Assembly: GCF_002086285.1 (NCBI RefSeq)
Contig: NZ_MVHU01000032.1
Span: 1 to 54,730 of the forward strand
Direction of reading: 5' to 3'
Length of the DNA stretch: 54,730 bases
DNA from: Mycolicibacter kumamotonensis
GTDB taxonomy: Bacteria > Actinomycetota > Actinomycetes > Mycobacteriales > Mycobacteriaceae
Position numbers and translations under genes: made by a program. The number at the start of each line of letters is the position of its first letter. Positions within the stretch are counted from its first letter, which is position 1. Shown one piece after another: positions 7,590-15,799 of the stretch. The notes beneath the pieces were generated by a model. It was not told where the DNA came from and did not search any database. It saw nothing but the letters and a program-made list of their open reading frames with translations.

Positions 7590-8558
7590 ATGACGAGCAC
7601 GGACCCGACGCCGAACCCGCACGCGACCGCCGAGCAGGTAGAGGCCGCCCGGCACGACAGCAAGCTCGCTCAGGTGCTCTATCACGACTGGGAGGCCGAG
7701 CAGTACGACGAGAAATGGTCGATCTCCTACGACGAACGCTGTATCGACTACGCCCGCGGCCGCTTCGATGCGATCGTGCCCGCCGCGGATCGCGACCGCA
7801 TGCCCTATGAGCGGGCTCTGGAGCTGGGTTGTGGCACCGGATTCTTCCTGCTCAACCTGATGCAGTCCGGCGTGGCGCGGCGCGGATCGGTCACCGACCT
7901 GTCTCCGGGCATGGTCAAGGTCGCCACCCGTAACGGCAAGGCCCTCGGCCTGGACGTCGACGGCCGGGTCGCCGATGCCGAGGGCATTCCGTACGAGGAC
8001 AACACCTTCGACCTGGTGGTCGGCCACGCGGTGCTGCACCACATCCCCGATGTGGAGCTGTCGCTGCGTGAGGTGGTCCGGGTGCTAAAACCCGGTGGCC
8101 GGTTCATCTTCGCCGGCGAGCCCACCACGGTCGGCAACTTCTACGCGCGCCGGCTGGCCGACCTGACCTGGAAGACCACGGTCGCCGCGATGAAGCTGCC
8201 CGGGATGGGCTCCTGGCGCCGGCCGCAGGAAGAGCTCGACGAAAACTCCCGTGCCGCTGCGCTCGAATGGATCGTGGACCTGCACACCTTCGAGCCGCGC
8301 GACCTCGAGCGGATGGCCGCCAACGCCGGTGCCGTCGAGGTGCGCACCGCCAGCGAGGAGTTCACCGCCGCCATGCTGGGCTGGCCGGTTCGGACCTTCG
8401 AGTCGACCGTGCCGCCGGGCAAGCTCGGGTGGGGTTGGGCGCGATTCGCATTCCGCAGCTGGACGGCGCTGAGCTGGGTGGACGCCAACGTGTGGCGTCG
8501 CGTGGTCCCGAAGGGCTGGTTCTACAACCTGATGGTCACCGGGGTAAAGCCCTCCTGA
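7590..8558 (+). CDS. Class I SAM-dependent methyltransferase (Rv3038c type)
   Basis: This 322-aa methyltransferase has an N-terminal helical region, then motif I LELGCGTGFFLL (about residue 75). It continues with SVTDLSPGMVKVA, the acidic motif VADAEGIPYEDNTFDLVVGH and VLKPGGRFIFAG, a UbiE/Methyltransf_11-type Rossmann fold. The C-terminal third is family specific. It corresponds to Rv3038c in the Rv3030-Rv3037c neighbourhood linked to MGLP biosynthesis, but the acceptor cannot be inferred. The next gene overlaps its stop codon. The start appears leaderless. Confidence 0.85.
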   Translation: MTSTDPTPNPHATAEQVEAARHDSKLAQVLYHDWEAEQYDEKWSISYDERCIDYARGRFDAIVPAADRDRMPYERALELGCGTGFFLLNLMQSGVARRGSVTDLSPGMVKVATRNGKALGLDVDGRVADAEGIPYEDNTFDLVVGHAVLHHIPDVELSLREVVRVLKPGGRFIFAGEPTTVGNFYARRLADLTWKTTVAAMKLPGMGSWRRPQEELDENSRAAALEWIVDLHTFEPRDLERMAANAGAVEVRTASEEFTAAMLGWPVRTFESTVPPGKLGWGWARFAFRSWTALSWVDANVWRRVVPKGWFYNLMVTGVKPS

Positions 8559-9766
8559 CCAGCGGTTACCCCTTCTGCCCGGCCGATGTCGGATACCTGA
8601 CGTCGCCGGCGGGCACCGCGGCCCTGGCCGAGGTCGCCGGCTTCGCGTTGAGTGACACCACGCACCTGGCCGACATCGCCGCCATACGGCGCCGTTTCGG
8701 TGAGCGGACACCGGCACTGGCCGAGACCGTCCTGCTGCGCCGACGCGCGCCGGCCAAACTCGCCGAGCTGCCGGGCACCTCGCAGTGGCTGTTCACCGAC
8801 GAAGCGCTGCAGCAGGCCAGCGCCGCGCCGGTGGCACGCCACCGGGCCCGGCGGATCGCGTCGACAGTGCCGGACGCCGTCGTGCACGACGTGACCTGCT
8901 CGGTCGGAACCGAATTGGCGGCGCTGTCCGAGGAGACCGACCGGGTGCTGGGTAGCGACCTGGACCGGGTGCGGCTGGCGATGGCACACCACAACCTGGG
9001 CGAGGCGGTGCTCGGTCTTGTTCAAGCCGACGCGTTGACCCCGGTCAGCAGCGACACGGTGGTGCTGGCCGACCCGGGACGCCGCGGGGGCGGCCGGCGC
9101 CGCTTCGACCCGGCCGACTACCAACCCGCCCTCGACCGGCTGTTGGATATCTACCAGGGGCGCGACATCGTGGTAAAGACCGCTCCTGGAATCGATTTCG
9201 ACAGCGTTCGACGGCTCGGCTTTCAGGGCGAGATCGAAGTGACCTCATGGCGGGCTTCGGTACGCGAGGCCTGCCTGTGGTCGCCCGGCCTGGCCGAGCC
9301 GGGCGTGCGCCGCCGCGCTGTGATCCTCGATCGTGACGAGCAGGTCACCGACGCAGAACCCGCCGACTGCGACGTGGCACCGGCCGGGCGGTGGATCATC
9401 GACCCGGACGGCGCGGTGGTGCGGGCCGGGCTGGTCCGCCAGTACGCTGCCCGGCACGGGCTCTGGCAGCTCGACCCCGACATCGCCTACCTGTCCGGGG
9501 ATGAACTGCCGGACGGGGTACGCGGATTCGAGGTGCTCGAGACGCTGGCCTACAGCGAGAAGCGGTTGCGTCAGGCGCTGGCGGCGCTGGACTGCGGCAC
9601 TCTGGAAATCCTGGTTCGCGGCGTGCGCGAGGTGCAGGCCGACCCCGACGGCTTACGCCGGCGGCTGCGACTGCGCGGGCAGCAGGCGCTGTCGGTGGTC
9701 ATCACCCGCATCGGGACGGGGGCAGCGGCTCGGCCGATTGCGTTCGTCTGCCGTCCGTCCCGCTGA
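8555..9766 (+). CDS. THUMP-like-domain SAM methyltransferase (Rv3037c type), probable CTG start
   Basis: The protein has about 403 aa. Motifs read VHDVTCSVGTELAAL (motif I), VLADPGRRGGGRR, VVKTAPGIDF and TSWRASVREA, followed by a C-terminal THUMP-like domain. It matches Rv3037c, annotated in some studies as part of the MGLP gene set. The first family-like residues are SGYPFCPADVGYL. The only candidate that keeps them without a long overlap is CTG at 8555, which overlaps the previous TGA as CTGA where related genes would have ATGA. No ATG, GTG or TTG lies in frame between 8537 and that conserved segment. A GTG near 8489 inside the previous gene is the alternative. The product call is firm; the start is not. 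Confidence 0.8.
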   Translation: MTSGYPFCPADVGYLTSPAGTAALAEVAGFALSDTTHLADIAAIRRRFGERTPALAETVLLRRRAPAKLAELPGTSQWLFTDEALQQASAAPVARHRARRIASTVPDAVVHDVTCSVGTELAALSEETDRVLGSDLDRVRLAMAHHNLGEAVLGLVQADALTPVSSDTVVLADPGRRGGGRRRFDPADYQPALDRLLDIYQGRDIVVKTAPGIDFDSVRRLGFQGEIEVTSWRASVREACLWSPGLAEPGVRRRAVILDRDEQVTDAEPADCDVAPAGRWIIDPDGAVVRAGLVRQYAARHGLWQLDPDIAYLSGDELPDGVRGFEVLETLAYSEKRLRQALAALDCGTLEILVRGVREVQADPDGLRRRLRLRGQQALSVVITRIGTGAAARPIAFVCRPSR

Positions 9767-9843
9767 GCGGCCCGGTAGGCTATGCGCTTCGGGGCCATTC
9801 CTGCTTGCTGCGGCAAGTCGAGACAAAGCGAGACGAACCGACA

Positions 9844-10545
9844 ATGCGCATAGTGGTGGCCGCCCTGTTGGCGGGCGGGGCAGTAGGCGGGTGGCTGGGT
9901 GTTCCCGGCCTGCCCTCGGCGACGGCGGCCGCGCCGTGTGCCGAACTGGGCGGGACAATCGAGGCCGGCGGACTGTGTCACGTCCACTCCTCGAACTCCA
10001 GCTACACCCTGGACATGAAGTTCCCGGTGGACTACCCCGATCAGCAGACACTGACCGACTACCTGGTGCAGAACCGTGACGGGTTCCTGACCGTCGCCAA
10101 GTCGCCCGGCTCACGCGACCTGCCCTACGAAATGGACGCCACCTCCGAGCAGCACCGCTCGGGTCAGCCGCCCAGGGGAACTCAGAGCGTCGTGCTCAAG
10201 ATCTTCCAGGATCTCGGCGGCCCCCAGCCGTCCACCTGGTACCAGTCCTTCAACTACGATCTGGCGGCCCGCAAGCCGATCACCTTCGAGACGCTGTTCA
10301 CGCCCAACAGCAAGCCGCTGGAGGTGATCTTTCCGGTGGTGCAGCGCGACCTCGAGCGTCAGACCGGTGTGCCGGCGATCCTGATCTCGCCGGGTTCGGG
10401 GATGGACCCGTCGCACTACCAGAACTTCGCCATCACCAACGAGGAAGTGATCTTCTACTTCGCTCCCGGCGAGCTGCTGCCGATGAGCGCCGGTGCCACC
10501 TCGGTGCGGGTGCCGCGCACCGCGCTGCCGCCACTGGCCGTCTGA
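9844..10545 (+). CDS. Secreted DUF3298/RsiV-like protein (TB22.2, Rv3036c type)
   Basis: This 233-aa exported protein has a signal peptide (MRIVVAALLAGGAVGGWLGV, cut near TAAAP). A domain typical of the MPT64/TB22.2 family follows, with paired Cys in APCAELGG and GGLCHVHSSN and the C-terminal ITNEEVIFYFAPGELLP segment of DUF3298. The biochemical role is unknown; M. tuberculosis TB22.2 is a culture-filtrate antigen. The ATG at 9844 is chosen because the signal peptide begins there; the 13 codons upstream are not family-like. A TAGGCT hexamer at 9776-9781 may be the -10. Confidence 0.85.
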   Translation: MRIVVAALLAGGAVGGWLGVPGLPSATAAAPCAELGGTIEAGGLCHVHSSNSSYTLDMKFPVDYPDQQTLTDYLVQNRDGFLTVAKSPGSRDLPYEMDATSEQHRSGQPPRGTQSVVLKIFQDLGGPQPSTWYQSFNYDLAARKPITFETLFTPNSKPLEVIFPVVQRDLERQTGVPAILISPGSGMDPSHYQNFAITNEEVIFYFAPGELLPMSAGATSVRVPRTALPPLAV

Positions 10546-10571
10546 GGCGACCGCGAGCGCGGCGGGTCGCC
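10546..10571. terminator. Hairpin between convergent genes
   Basis: GGCGACC (10546-10552) pairs with GGTCGCC (10565-10571) around a 12-nt loop. It lies just after the DUF3298 stop, between it and the converging propeller gene, and could act on both strands. Confidence 0.45.
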
Positions 10572-10611
10572 GTAACGGCTCTGAGGCGTTGCGGCGCGGG
10601 AAAGACCAGCG

Positions 10612-11925
10612 CTAGGCGGGGGCGAAGCTGAAGACCTGCCCGGCGCTGGTGGCGACCACCACCCGCCGGTCATGGCCGACCGACACCCCCAGCGGAAACC
10701 CGCGCGATTCGGGCAACGGATAGCTGTTGACGGTATGACCGTCGGTCGGGTCGAAGACCAGCAGCGACAAGCCGGCCGGGCCGACGCTGGTGCCGGCGAC
10801 GACGGTGTACCCGACCTTTCCGGCCAGGCTCGACGACGACAGCGGAGTGGTGTCGTCGCGGCGCCACACCTGCTCGGCGTAGTCACCGCGGTCGGCGAAC
10901 GCGACCAGGCCGGTCTCCGGCCCGCCGCCGGAGACGATCAGCCCGCCAGGCGTCACCGCCGGCGGCGTCTGGGCCAAAAACTTCAGCGGAACCGACCATT
11001 TCGGCTTCCCGTCGGCCGCGTTGATCGCCCACAACCGTTGGTCGCGCCCGTTGACGTAGACCGTCGAGCCGTCGGCGGACAGCACCGGACTGGCCAGCAC
11101 CCCGCCGGCGACGGCGTCGCTGGTCCACTCCTGGGTGAGCAGGGGAGTGCCGCCCGGGTGGTACTTGAGGCCGACGAGCCCGGGCTCCTTGGCGCCCGGC
11201 TGCCACAGGCTCACCACCACGGTGTTGCTCGCCGGTGAGAACGCGGGTGCGGCGGCGACCGGGCAGTCCGGCCGGGCCGCGGCGCAGTCGGCCAAGCCGC
11301 GGCGGAAGTCGGTGGGGTCGATGCCGTCGACCAGGTCCAGCGGGGTGCCGACGACGGTGCCGCGGTGCGCATCGAAAACCAGGGTCTGGCCCAGGTGGGT
11401 CACCACCAGCAGCAGGCCGTCGCCGAGGATCCGCGGTGTCGAGGGCATCCCGATCACCGGTGCGCGCCAGCGGATCCACTGCGTGGGCGGAAACGACAGC
11501 ATCGCACCGGGCTGGCCGACATAGACGTTGTCGAAGCCGTCGATGAGCGGGCCGAAGAACCCGCCGCCCTGATGCAACCGGGTGCACCAGCGCTGCCTGC
11601 CGTGGTCGGCGTTCTCCCACTGCATCAGCGAACAACCGGCCTCGGTCTGCCCGTTGAGCACCAGCCAGCCGTGCACGCCGATCGCCGGGCCGGCTCCCAA
11701 TTCGCCCTTGACCGAGCGGGTCCAGTCCAATTGCAGGTCGGTGGCGCCCGCGGCGGCGGTATTGCTGCTGTTGGCGGCGTCGGCGTACTGGGCGGGCCAG
11801 CCCGGTGCGGGGGCGGCGTCCACCCACGAATCGGTGTTGGCGCAGCCGCCCATCGCCGAGGCCATCGCCGTCACCGCGATGGCCGCCAGGACACCACGTC
11901 GCCGCACCACAGTGGCAATCCCCAA
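10612..11925 (-). CDS. PQQ-like beta-propeller lipoprotein (Rv3035 type)
   Basis: The protein has 437 aa. The N-terminus has a basic start, a hydrophobic core and the lipobox SAMGGC, so it is predicted to be lipidated at Cys and held on the outer face of the membrane. The rest has repeated blade-like units with W-containing strands, for example LWAINAADGKPKWSVPL and TVYVNGRDQRLWAI, as in PQQ-binding-like propeller folds. No catalytic function can be assigned. It is convergent with the DUF3298 gene and divergent from the acyltransferase gene, as in M. tuberculosis (Rv3035). Confidence 0.85.
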   Translation of the reverse strand: MGIATVVRRRGVLAAIAVTAMASAMGGCANTDSWVDAAPAPGWPAQYADAANSSNTAAAGATDLQLDWTRSVKGELGAGPAIGVHGWLVLNGQTEAGCSLMQWENADHGRQRWCTRLHQGGGFFGPLIDGFDNVYVGQPGAMLSFPPTQWIRWRAPVIGMPSTPRILGDGLLLVVTHLGQTLVFDAHRGTVVGTPLDLVDGIDPTDFRRGLADCAAARPDCPVAAAPAFSPASNTVVVSLWQPGAKEPGLVGLKYHPGGTPLLTQEWTSDAVAGGVLASPVLSADGSTVYVNGRDQRLWAINAADGKPKWSVPLKFLAQTPPAVTPGGLIVSGGGPETGLVAFADRGDYAEQVWRRDDTTPLSSSSLAGKVGYTVVAGTSVGPAGLSLLVFDPTDGHTVNSYPLPESRGFPLGVSVGHDRRVVVATSAGQVFSFAPA

Positions 11926-11986
11926 TCATCGGCAGGCCAGTGAACGAGTCCAGGTGAGGGTAGCGCGTGCGTCGAATCCGCTCGCG

Positions 11987-11992
11987 TAGGCT
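11987..11992 (+). promoter_or_regulatory. -10 element TAGGCT of a likely leaderless transcript
   Basis: TAGGCT ends 8 nt before the ATG at 12001, the same hexamer and spacing as at 7576 and 46084. No ribosome-binding site is present. Confidence 0.5.
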
Positions 11993-12000
11993 TTCCGGCC

Positions 12001-12741
12001 ATGACGACCATGTGGGGTGCACCAATCCACAAACGCTGGCGTGGTTCGCGTCTGCGCGACCCGCGTCAGGCCAAATTCCTCACGCTGGCCTCGCTGCGCT
12101 GGGTGCTGGCCAACAAGGCCTACACCCCGTGGTATCTGGTGCGGTATTGGCGGCTGCTGAAGTTCAAGCTGGCCAACCCGCACATCATCACCCGCGGCAT
12201 GGTGTTCCTGGGTAAAGGCGTGGAGATCCAGGCCACCCCGGAGATGTCATATATGGAGATCGGCCGCTGGGTGCACATCGGCGACAAGAACACCATCCGG
12301 GCGCACGAGGGATCATTGCGCTTCGGCGACAAAGTGGTGCTCGGCCGGGACAACGTCATCAACACCTACCTCGACATCGAACTCGGTGACTCGGTGCTGA
12401 TGGCCGACTGGTGCTACGTCTGCGACTTCGACCACAAGATGGACGACATCAACGTGCCCATCAAGGACCAGGGCATCGTGAAGAGCCCGGTGCGGATCGG
12501 GCCGGACACCTGGATCGCGGCGAAGGTCACCATTCTGCGTGAGACCAGCATCGGCCGCGGCTGTGTGCTGGGCGCTCACGCGGTGGTCAAGGGTGTCATC
12601 CCGGACTACTCGATCGCGGTGGGCGCACCGGCCAAGGTGGTCAAGAACCGCAAGCTGGCCTGGGAGACCACCGCCGCCGAGCGAGCCGAGCTGGCCGCCG
12701 CGTTGGCCGACATCGAACGGAAGAAGGCCGCCCGGGGCTGA
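12001..12741 (+). CDS. Left-handed beta-helix acyltransferase (Rv3034c type)
   Basis: This 246-aa protein has hexapeptide-repeat sequence from about residue 75 to 215 (for example VVLGRDNVIN, IGPDTWIAAK, IGRGCVLGAHAVVKG). It ends in the SIAVGAPAKVVK cap typical of Maa/LacA-type O-acetyltransferases. The likely catalytic His lies in CDFDHKMDD. It matches Rv3034c, proposed to acylate MGLP. The N-terminal ~50 residues are basic and aromatic and may bind the polysaccharide or membrane. The next gene, a pseudogene, starts 3 nt after its stop. Confidence 0.85.
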   Translation: MTTMWGAPIHKRWRGSRLRDPRQAKFLTLASLRWVLANKAYTPWYLVRYWRLLKFKLANPHIITRGMVFLGKGVEIQATPEMSYMEIGRWVHIGDKNTIRAHEGSLRFGDKVVLGRDNVINTYLDIELGDSVLMADWCYVCDFDHKMDDINVPIKDQGIVKSPVRIGPDTWIAAKVTILRETSIGRGCVLGAHAVVKGVIPDYSIAVGAPAKVVKNRKLAWETTAAERAELAAALADIERKKAARG

Positions 12742-12744
12742 GTC

Positions 12745-13437
12745 GTGCCGGTGACGCGACCGCGGGTCGTCATAGCGGGGCTGGGCGACGGCGGCGTTCT
12801 CACCGCGATCCGGCTGGCCAGGCACGCCGACGTGGTCGGCATCTCGGTGAAACCCGCCCTGGTCAGTGGCCAGGAGCTCGGTCTGCGGCTGGCTCGCCCG
12901 CACCAGTGGGCGCGGGACTACTGGCTGCCGTTCGACCGGTTGCCCCGCCTGGATACGGTGCGCACCGTGCACGGCGCGGTGTCCGGCGTTGACCTCGAGA
13001 CCAGAGCAGTGACCGTGGCGTGTGCCGACGGCTCCACCCGCGACGAGCCCTACGACGCCCTGATCGACGCGACCGGAGTCAGCAACGGCTTCTAGCGCCG
13101 GCCCACGACGCAGTCGGCCGATGACATCGCCGCGGATCTGACCGCCGCGCACCACCGGCTGGCGAGTGCGCAATCGGTCGTCGTCGTGGGCGGCGGCGCC
13201 GCGGCGATCAGCAGTGCCGCCAACAGGCCGCTGCGCACCTACCGGCCACCTCGAAGGCGCTGGGGCTCGGTGCTGGGTGTGCAGCCCGAGGGGCTGGAGG
13301 TGTTCGCGCCGTCGGGGCGTGCGCTCCGATTCCCGGCGTGGTCGGTCGAGCGGGTGCTGTATCCCTGGATCGTCCGGCGCGGTATCTACCGCGGCGTAGG
13401 CCCCAACGATCCGCTGCAAAATGCGAGAATCGGGTGA
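12745..13437 (+). pseudogene. FAD-dependent pyridine-nucleotide oxidoreductase, broken by an amber codon and an internal deletion
   Basis: A GTG-started frame begins with an FAD-binding Rossmann segment (VVIAGLGDGG) and runs 116 codons to TAG at 13093-13095. The same frame then continues open for 113 codons to a TGA at 13435. After the TAG it contains the NAD(P)H-binding GxGxxA motif VVVVGGGAAAISSAAN, then jumps directly into a C-terminal segment (YRPPRRRW to IVRRGIYRG). The rest of the second Rossmann domain and the GD motif expected before that end are absent. This reads as a two-Rossmann oxidoreductase that suffered an in-frame deletion of perhaps 150 codons plus a nonsense change, plausibly TGG to TAG. 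The TGA overlaps the ATG of the next gene. Confidence 0.8.
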
Positions 13438-13835
13438 TGGTGAAACCGGAATTCTCCGACGTGTACCGGCAGAAATACCTGCTGCTGACGACATTCACCA
13501 AGGACGGCAAACCCAAACCGACGCCGGTATGGGGGGCGCCGGTCGGGGACCGGTTGTTGGTCATCACCGATGACGGGTCGTGGAAAACCAAGCGGATCAA
13601 CAACACTCCGCGGGTCACCATCCAGAAATGTGGAGTCCTGGGCAAACCCAAAGGCGACCCCGTTGAGGCGCTGGCCCGGGTGCTGCCCAAATCCGAGACC
13701 CGGCGGGTCTATGACGCCGTCGTGAAGCGGTACTGGTGGCATGCCTGGTGGTTCGTCCCGCATTCGCTGGTTCGCGGTGGCATCGAGAAGGTGCATGTCG
13801 GCCTGGAGATCACCGCCGTACCCGCGGGCACCTGA
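13437..13835 (+). CDS. PPOX-class flavin/F420-dependent enzyme
   Basis: This 132-aa split-barrel protein has YLLLTTFTKDGKPKPTPVW at residues 10-28 and a phosphate/cofactor-binding SWKTKRINNTPRVTI segment. Both are typical of the F420- or FMN-binding PPOX families (Rv1155/Rv2074-like and MSMEG_3380-like). The substrate is unknown. The ATG at 13437 overlaps the stop of the pseudogene upstream, suggesting they once formed a two-gene redox operon; a GTG one codon earlier is an alternative start. Confidence 0.82.
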   Translation: MVKPEFSDVYRQKYLLLTTFTKDGKPKPTPVWGAPVGDRLLVITDDGSWKTKRINNTPRVTIQKCGVLGKPKGDPVEALARVLPKSETRRVYDAVVKRYWWHAWWFVPHSLVRGGIEKVHVGLEITAVPAGT

Positions 13836-13850
13836 TCCCGCCTGGCGTTA

Positions 13851-14696
13851 TCAGCCGAATTCCAGCAGCGTGTAGGCGCCCCGGAAGTTCTTCATGGGCC
13901 GCCACTGCCATAACGCCGGAAACACTGTCCCGAAGAACAGGCCACGCCCCTCCGGTATCGGCACATCGCGTACCGCGGTGATACCCGGCACCGTCCGTGT
14001 CAGCCCGGCGAGCTGACGCGCCGACATGCTGAACGGCATCGGGGGCACGCGATAGTGCCGAGATGACCGCATTCCGCGCGGAGCCAGTCGTTTGACCAGG
14101 GTCGGTGGGAGGTCGAAGAACATCTGACCGCCGGGAAAACGATCGGCGCACGCCGCGATGAGGTCCATCGCCTGGCTCGGCTGCAGATACATCAGCAGAC
14201 CTTCGGCCGTGATGAAGACGCCGGCGCTGGTGTCGACCTGCGCCATCCAACTGTAGTCCAACGCCGACTGCGCGAGGTTGGTGATGCGTGATGATGCCGG
14301 CAGCAACTGTTCGCGAAGCCGCATCACGGGTTCCAAATCCACTGACACCCAACGGAAACGCGAACCCGGTATCGCCCTGTTCAAGCGCCGGAAGCTGGTT
14401 TGGAAGCCTTCGGCAAGCGCGACGACCGTCGCGTCAGGGTGCGCATGGAGATACGCCGTCGCACATCGATCAACGGCCAGCGACCGCAACGCCATCTCCT
14501 GGCCGCGGCGTCCGAACTTCTCAAAGTCGAACGAGATGGACTCGACGAGCCGAATTGCCTCCGGGTCCTCGATGACGGCGTCGGAGTGTGCGGCCTGATG
14601 TGCCCGTCCGCTCAGCGTCATCAGGGCGGTTTCCGAAACTCCATTGAGCGCACGGGCGTCGACTCTGGGTTCGGATGGACGGTCCATCGCGCCCAT
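13851..14696 (-). CDS. LCM-family class I SAM methyltransferase
   Basis: This 281-aa protein resembles the leucine carboxyl methyltransferase (PF04072) family that is expanded in mycobacteria as putative O-methyltransferases. Visible features are the motif I region TVVALAEGFQTSFRRLN, the acidic strand RWVSVDLEPVMRLR, and GVFITAEGLLMYL, the usual TAEGLxxYL signature. The glycine-rich loop reads AEGFQTSF rather than the common GAGLDTR, a variant seen in one subgroup. It lies 34 nt downstream of the LLM monooxygenase on the same strand, so the two may be cotranscribed. The acceptor is unknown. Confidence 0.8.
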   Translation of the reverse strand: MGAMDRPSEPRVDARALNGVSETALMTLSGRAHQAAHSDAVIEDPEAIRLVESISFDFEKFGRRGQEMALRSLAVDRCATAYLHAHPDATVVALAEGFQTSFRRLNRAIPGSRFRWVSVDLEPVMRLREQLLPASSRITNLAQSALDYSWMAQVDTSAGVFITAEGLLMYLQPSQAMDLIAACADRFPGGQMFFDLPPTLVKRLAPRGMRSSRHYRVPPMPFSMSARQLAGLTRTVPGITAVRDVPIPEGRGLFFGTVFPALWQWRPMKNFRGAYTLLEFG

Positions 14697-14730
14697 GCTA
14701 TCGGAGAAACCGTGGGCCGGGCCGGCCCAG

Positions 14731-15708
14731 CTAGGGCCTCAGCGCGGGCAGCACCTGTTCGACCAGTAGCCGCAGGCTCTCCCAACCCTCGTCGAGCGGC
14801 AGCCCGCCGATCAGCGGATGCAGGGTCACCCCGGTCCGACCGGCGCGGCACTGGGTGATCAGCTCGTCGGGGGTCAGTACCTCCACCTTGGCGGACGCGC
14901 GCAGCTCATCGACCGTGGCGGCCGGGCTCTCGTTGGGGCGAGGCACGTGGGGAACCGCCCAAGAACTGTATTCGACTGCCTCGTGCAGGAAATGGTCACC
15001 ACAGCGGACCCACGCCGCCTCCGGGTCGGTGGTCAGATGCGTCACGGTGTTGCCGTTCTCGGGGCTGAACACGAAACCCTGTCTGCCGTGGTGTTCCAGT
15101 TCGGCTCGATACACGGCTTCGAGCTCGGGCATGGGCATCGGCGGAGAGAAGGGCAACCCGAACCTGGCTGCCCGGCGGGCGGCCGCGGTGCTCATCCCGC
15201 CGACGAAGAACACCGGATGCGGCTTGGTGTACGGCTTCGGGGTGACCTGGACCAACCTGCCATGATACTCGAACGGCTCGTCACCCCAGGCTCGGAGGAG
15301 CACCCCGAGGCATTCGTCCATCAAGTGGCCCCGCCGCCGGAAGTCCTTGCCGACGGCGTGGTATTCCTCGGGGCGGTAACCGATTCCGGCCACGAAGCTG
15401 ACCCGTCCGGCGGACAGGTGATCGAGTACCGCGATGTCCTCGGCGAGGCGCACCGGATCATAGAGCGGCACCAGCAGGGCATTGATGCTGATGCGGATAT
15501 CGGTGGTGCATCCGGCGACGGCGGCGGCCAACAACAGCGGCGCGGGCAGCCAGCCGGTGGCCGCGAGATGGTGTTCTTCGCAACCGATCGCGGTCACCCC
15601 GTTGGCGTCGGCGTAAGAGGCCATCTGCAGCGCCGCCCGGTACCGCTCGGCGTGCTCTGCGCCGGGGACGTTGGTCATGTTCAGGCGCAGGGCGCTCAGT
15701 AATGGCAT
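14731..15708 (-). CDS. LLM-class flavin-dependent oxidoreductase
   Basis: This 325-aa bacterial-luciferase-like TIM barrel has GCEEHHLAATGWLPAP, SAGRVSFVAGIGYRPEEY, HPVFFVGGMSTAAARRAA and a C-terminal FLHEAVEYSSW region. These proteins use FMNH2 or F420H2 to oxidise ketones, aldehydes or related compounds. The ATG at 15708 lies 15 nt after AGGAGG (15729-15724 on the minus strand), longer than ideal spacing. The gene diverges from the aldehyde dehydrogenase gene across an 18-bp palindrome and is probably repressed with it. The reaction is inferred only at class level. Confidence 0.85.
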   Translation of the reverse strand: MPLLSALRLNMTNVPGAEHAERYRAALQMASYADANGVTAIGCEEHHLAATGWLPAPLLLAAAVAGCTTDIRISINALLVPLYDPVRLAEDIAVLDHLSAGRVSFVAGIGYRPEEYHAVGKDFRRRGHLMDECLGVLLRAWGDEPFEYHGRLVQVTPKPYTKPHPVFFVGGMSTAAARRAARFGLPFSPPMPMPELEAVYRAELEHHGRQGFVFSPENGNTVTHLTTDPEAAWVRCGDHFLHEAVEYSSWAVPHVPRPNESPAATVDELRASAKVEVLTPDELITQCRAGRTGVTLHPLIGGLPLDEGWESLRLLVEQVLPALRP

Positions 15709-15752
15709 GGGGCTGACCGGTCACCTCCTGGGCGTCACCGTAGCGTACGAAA

Positions 15753-15770
15753 TAATCAATCGATTGATTA
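15753..15770. promoter_or_regulatory. 18-bp perfect palindrome, predicted TetR operator
   Basis: TAATCAATCGATTGATTA is fully self-complementary. It sits between the diverging LLM and aldehyde dehydrogenase genes. A copy with 15 of 18 bases identical occupies the promoter spacer of the BVMO gene at 19956-19973. The size and symmetry fit a TetR dimer site, and two TetR genes lie between the copies. Confidence 0.75.
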
Positions 15771-15793
15771 CGCTGCGTGCCCGCCGTTAGCCT
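15764..15793 (+). promoter_or_regulatory. Promoter of the aldehyde dehydrogenase gene, likely leaderless
   Basis: TTGATT (15764-15769) lies inside the palindrome and TAGCCT (15788-15793) follows after an 18-bp spacer. The -10 ends six bases before the GTG at 15800, so the mRNA probably begins at the start codon. Repressor on the palindrome would cover the -35. Confidence 0.55.
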
Positions 15794-15799
15794 AGGACG

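Noticed and set aside
8658..8920. Downstream start for the Rv3037c homologue at a TTG
   Set aside because: It would remove the conserved DVGYLTSPAGTAALAEV region, so an unusual start at the overlap is more likely.
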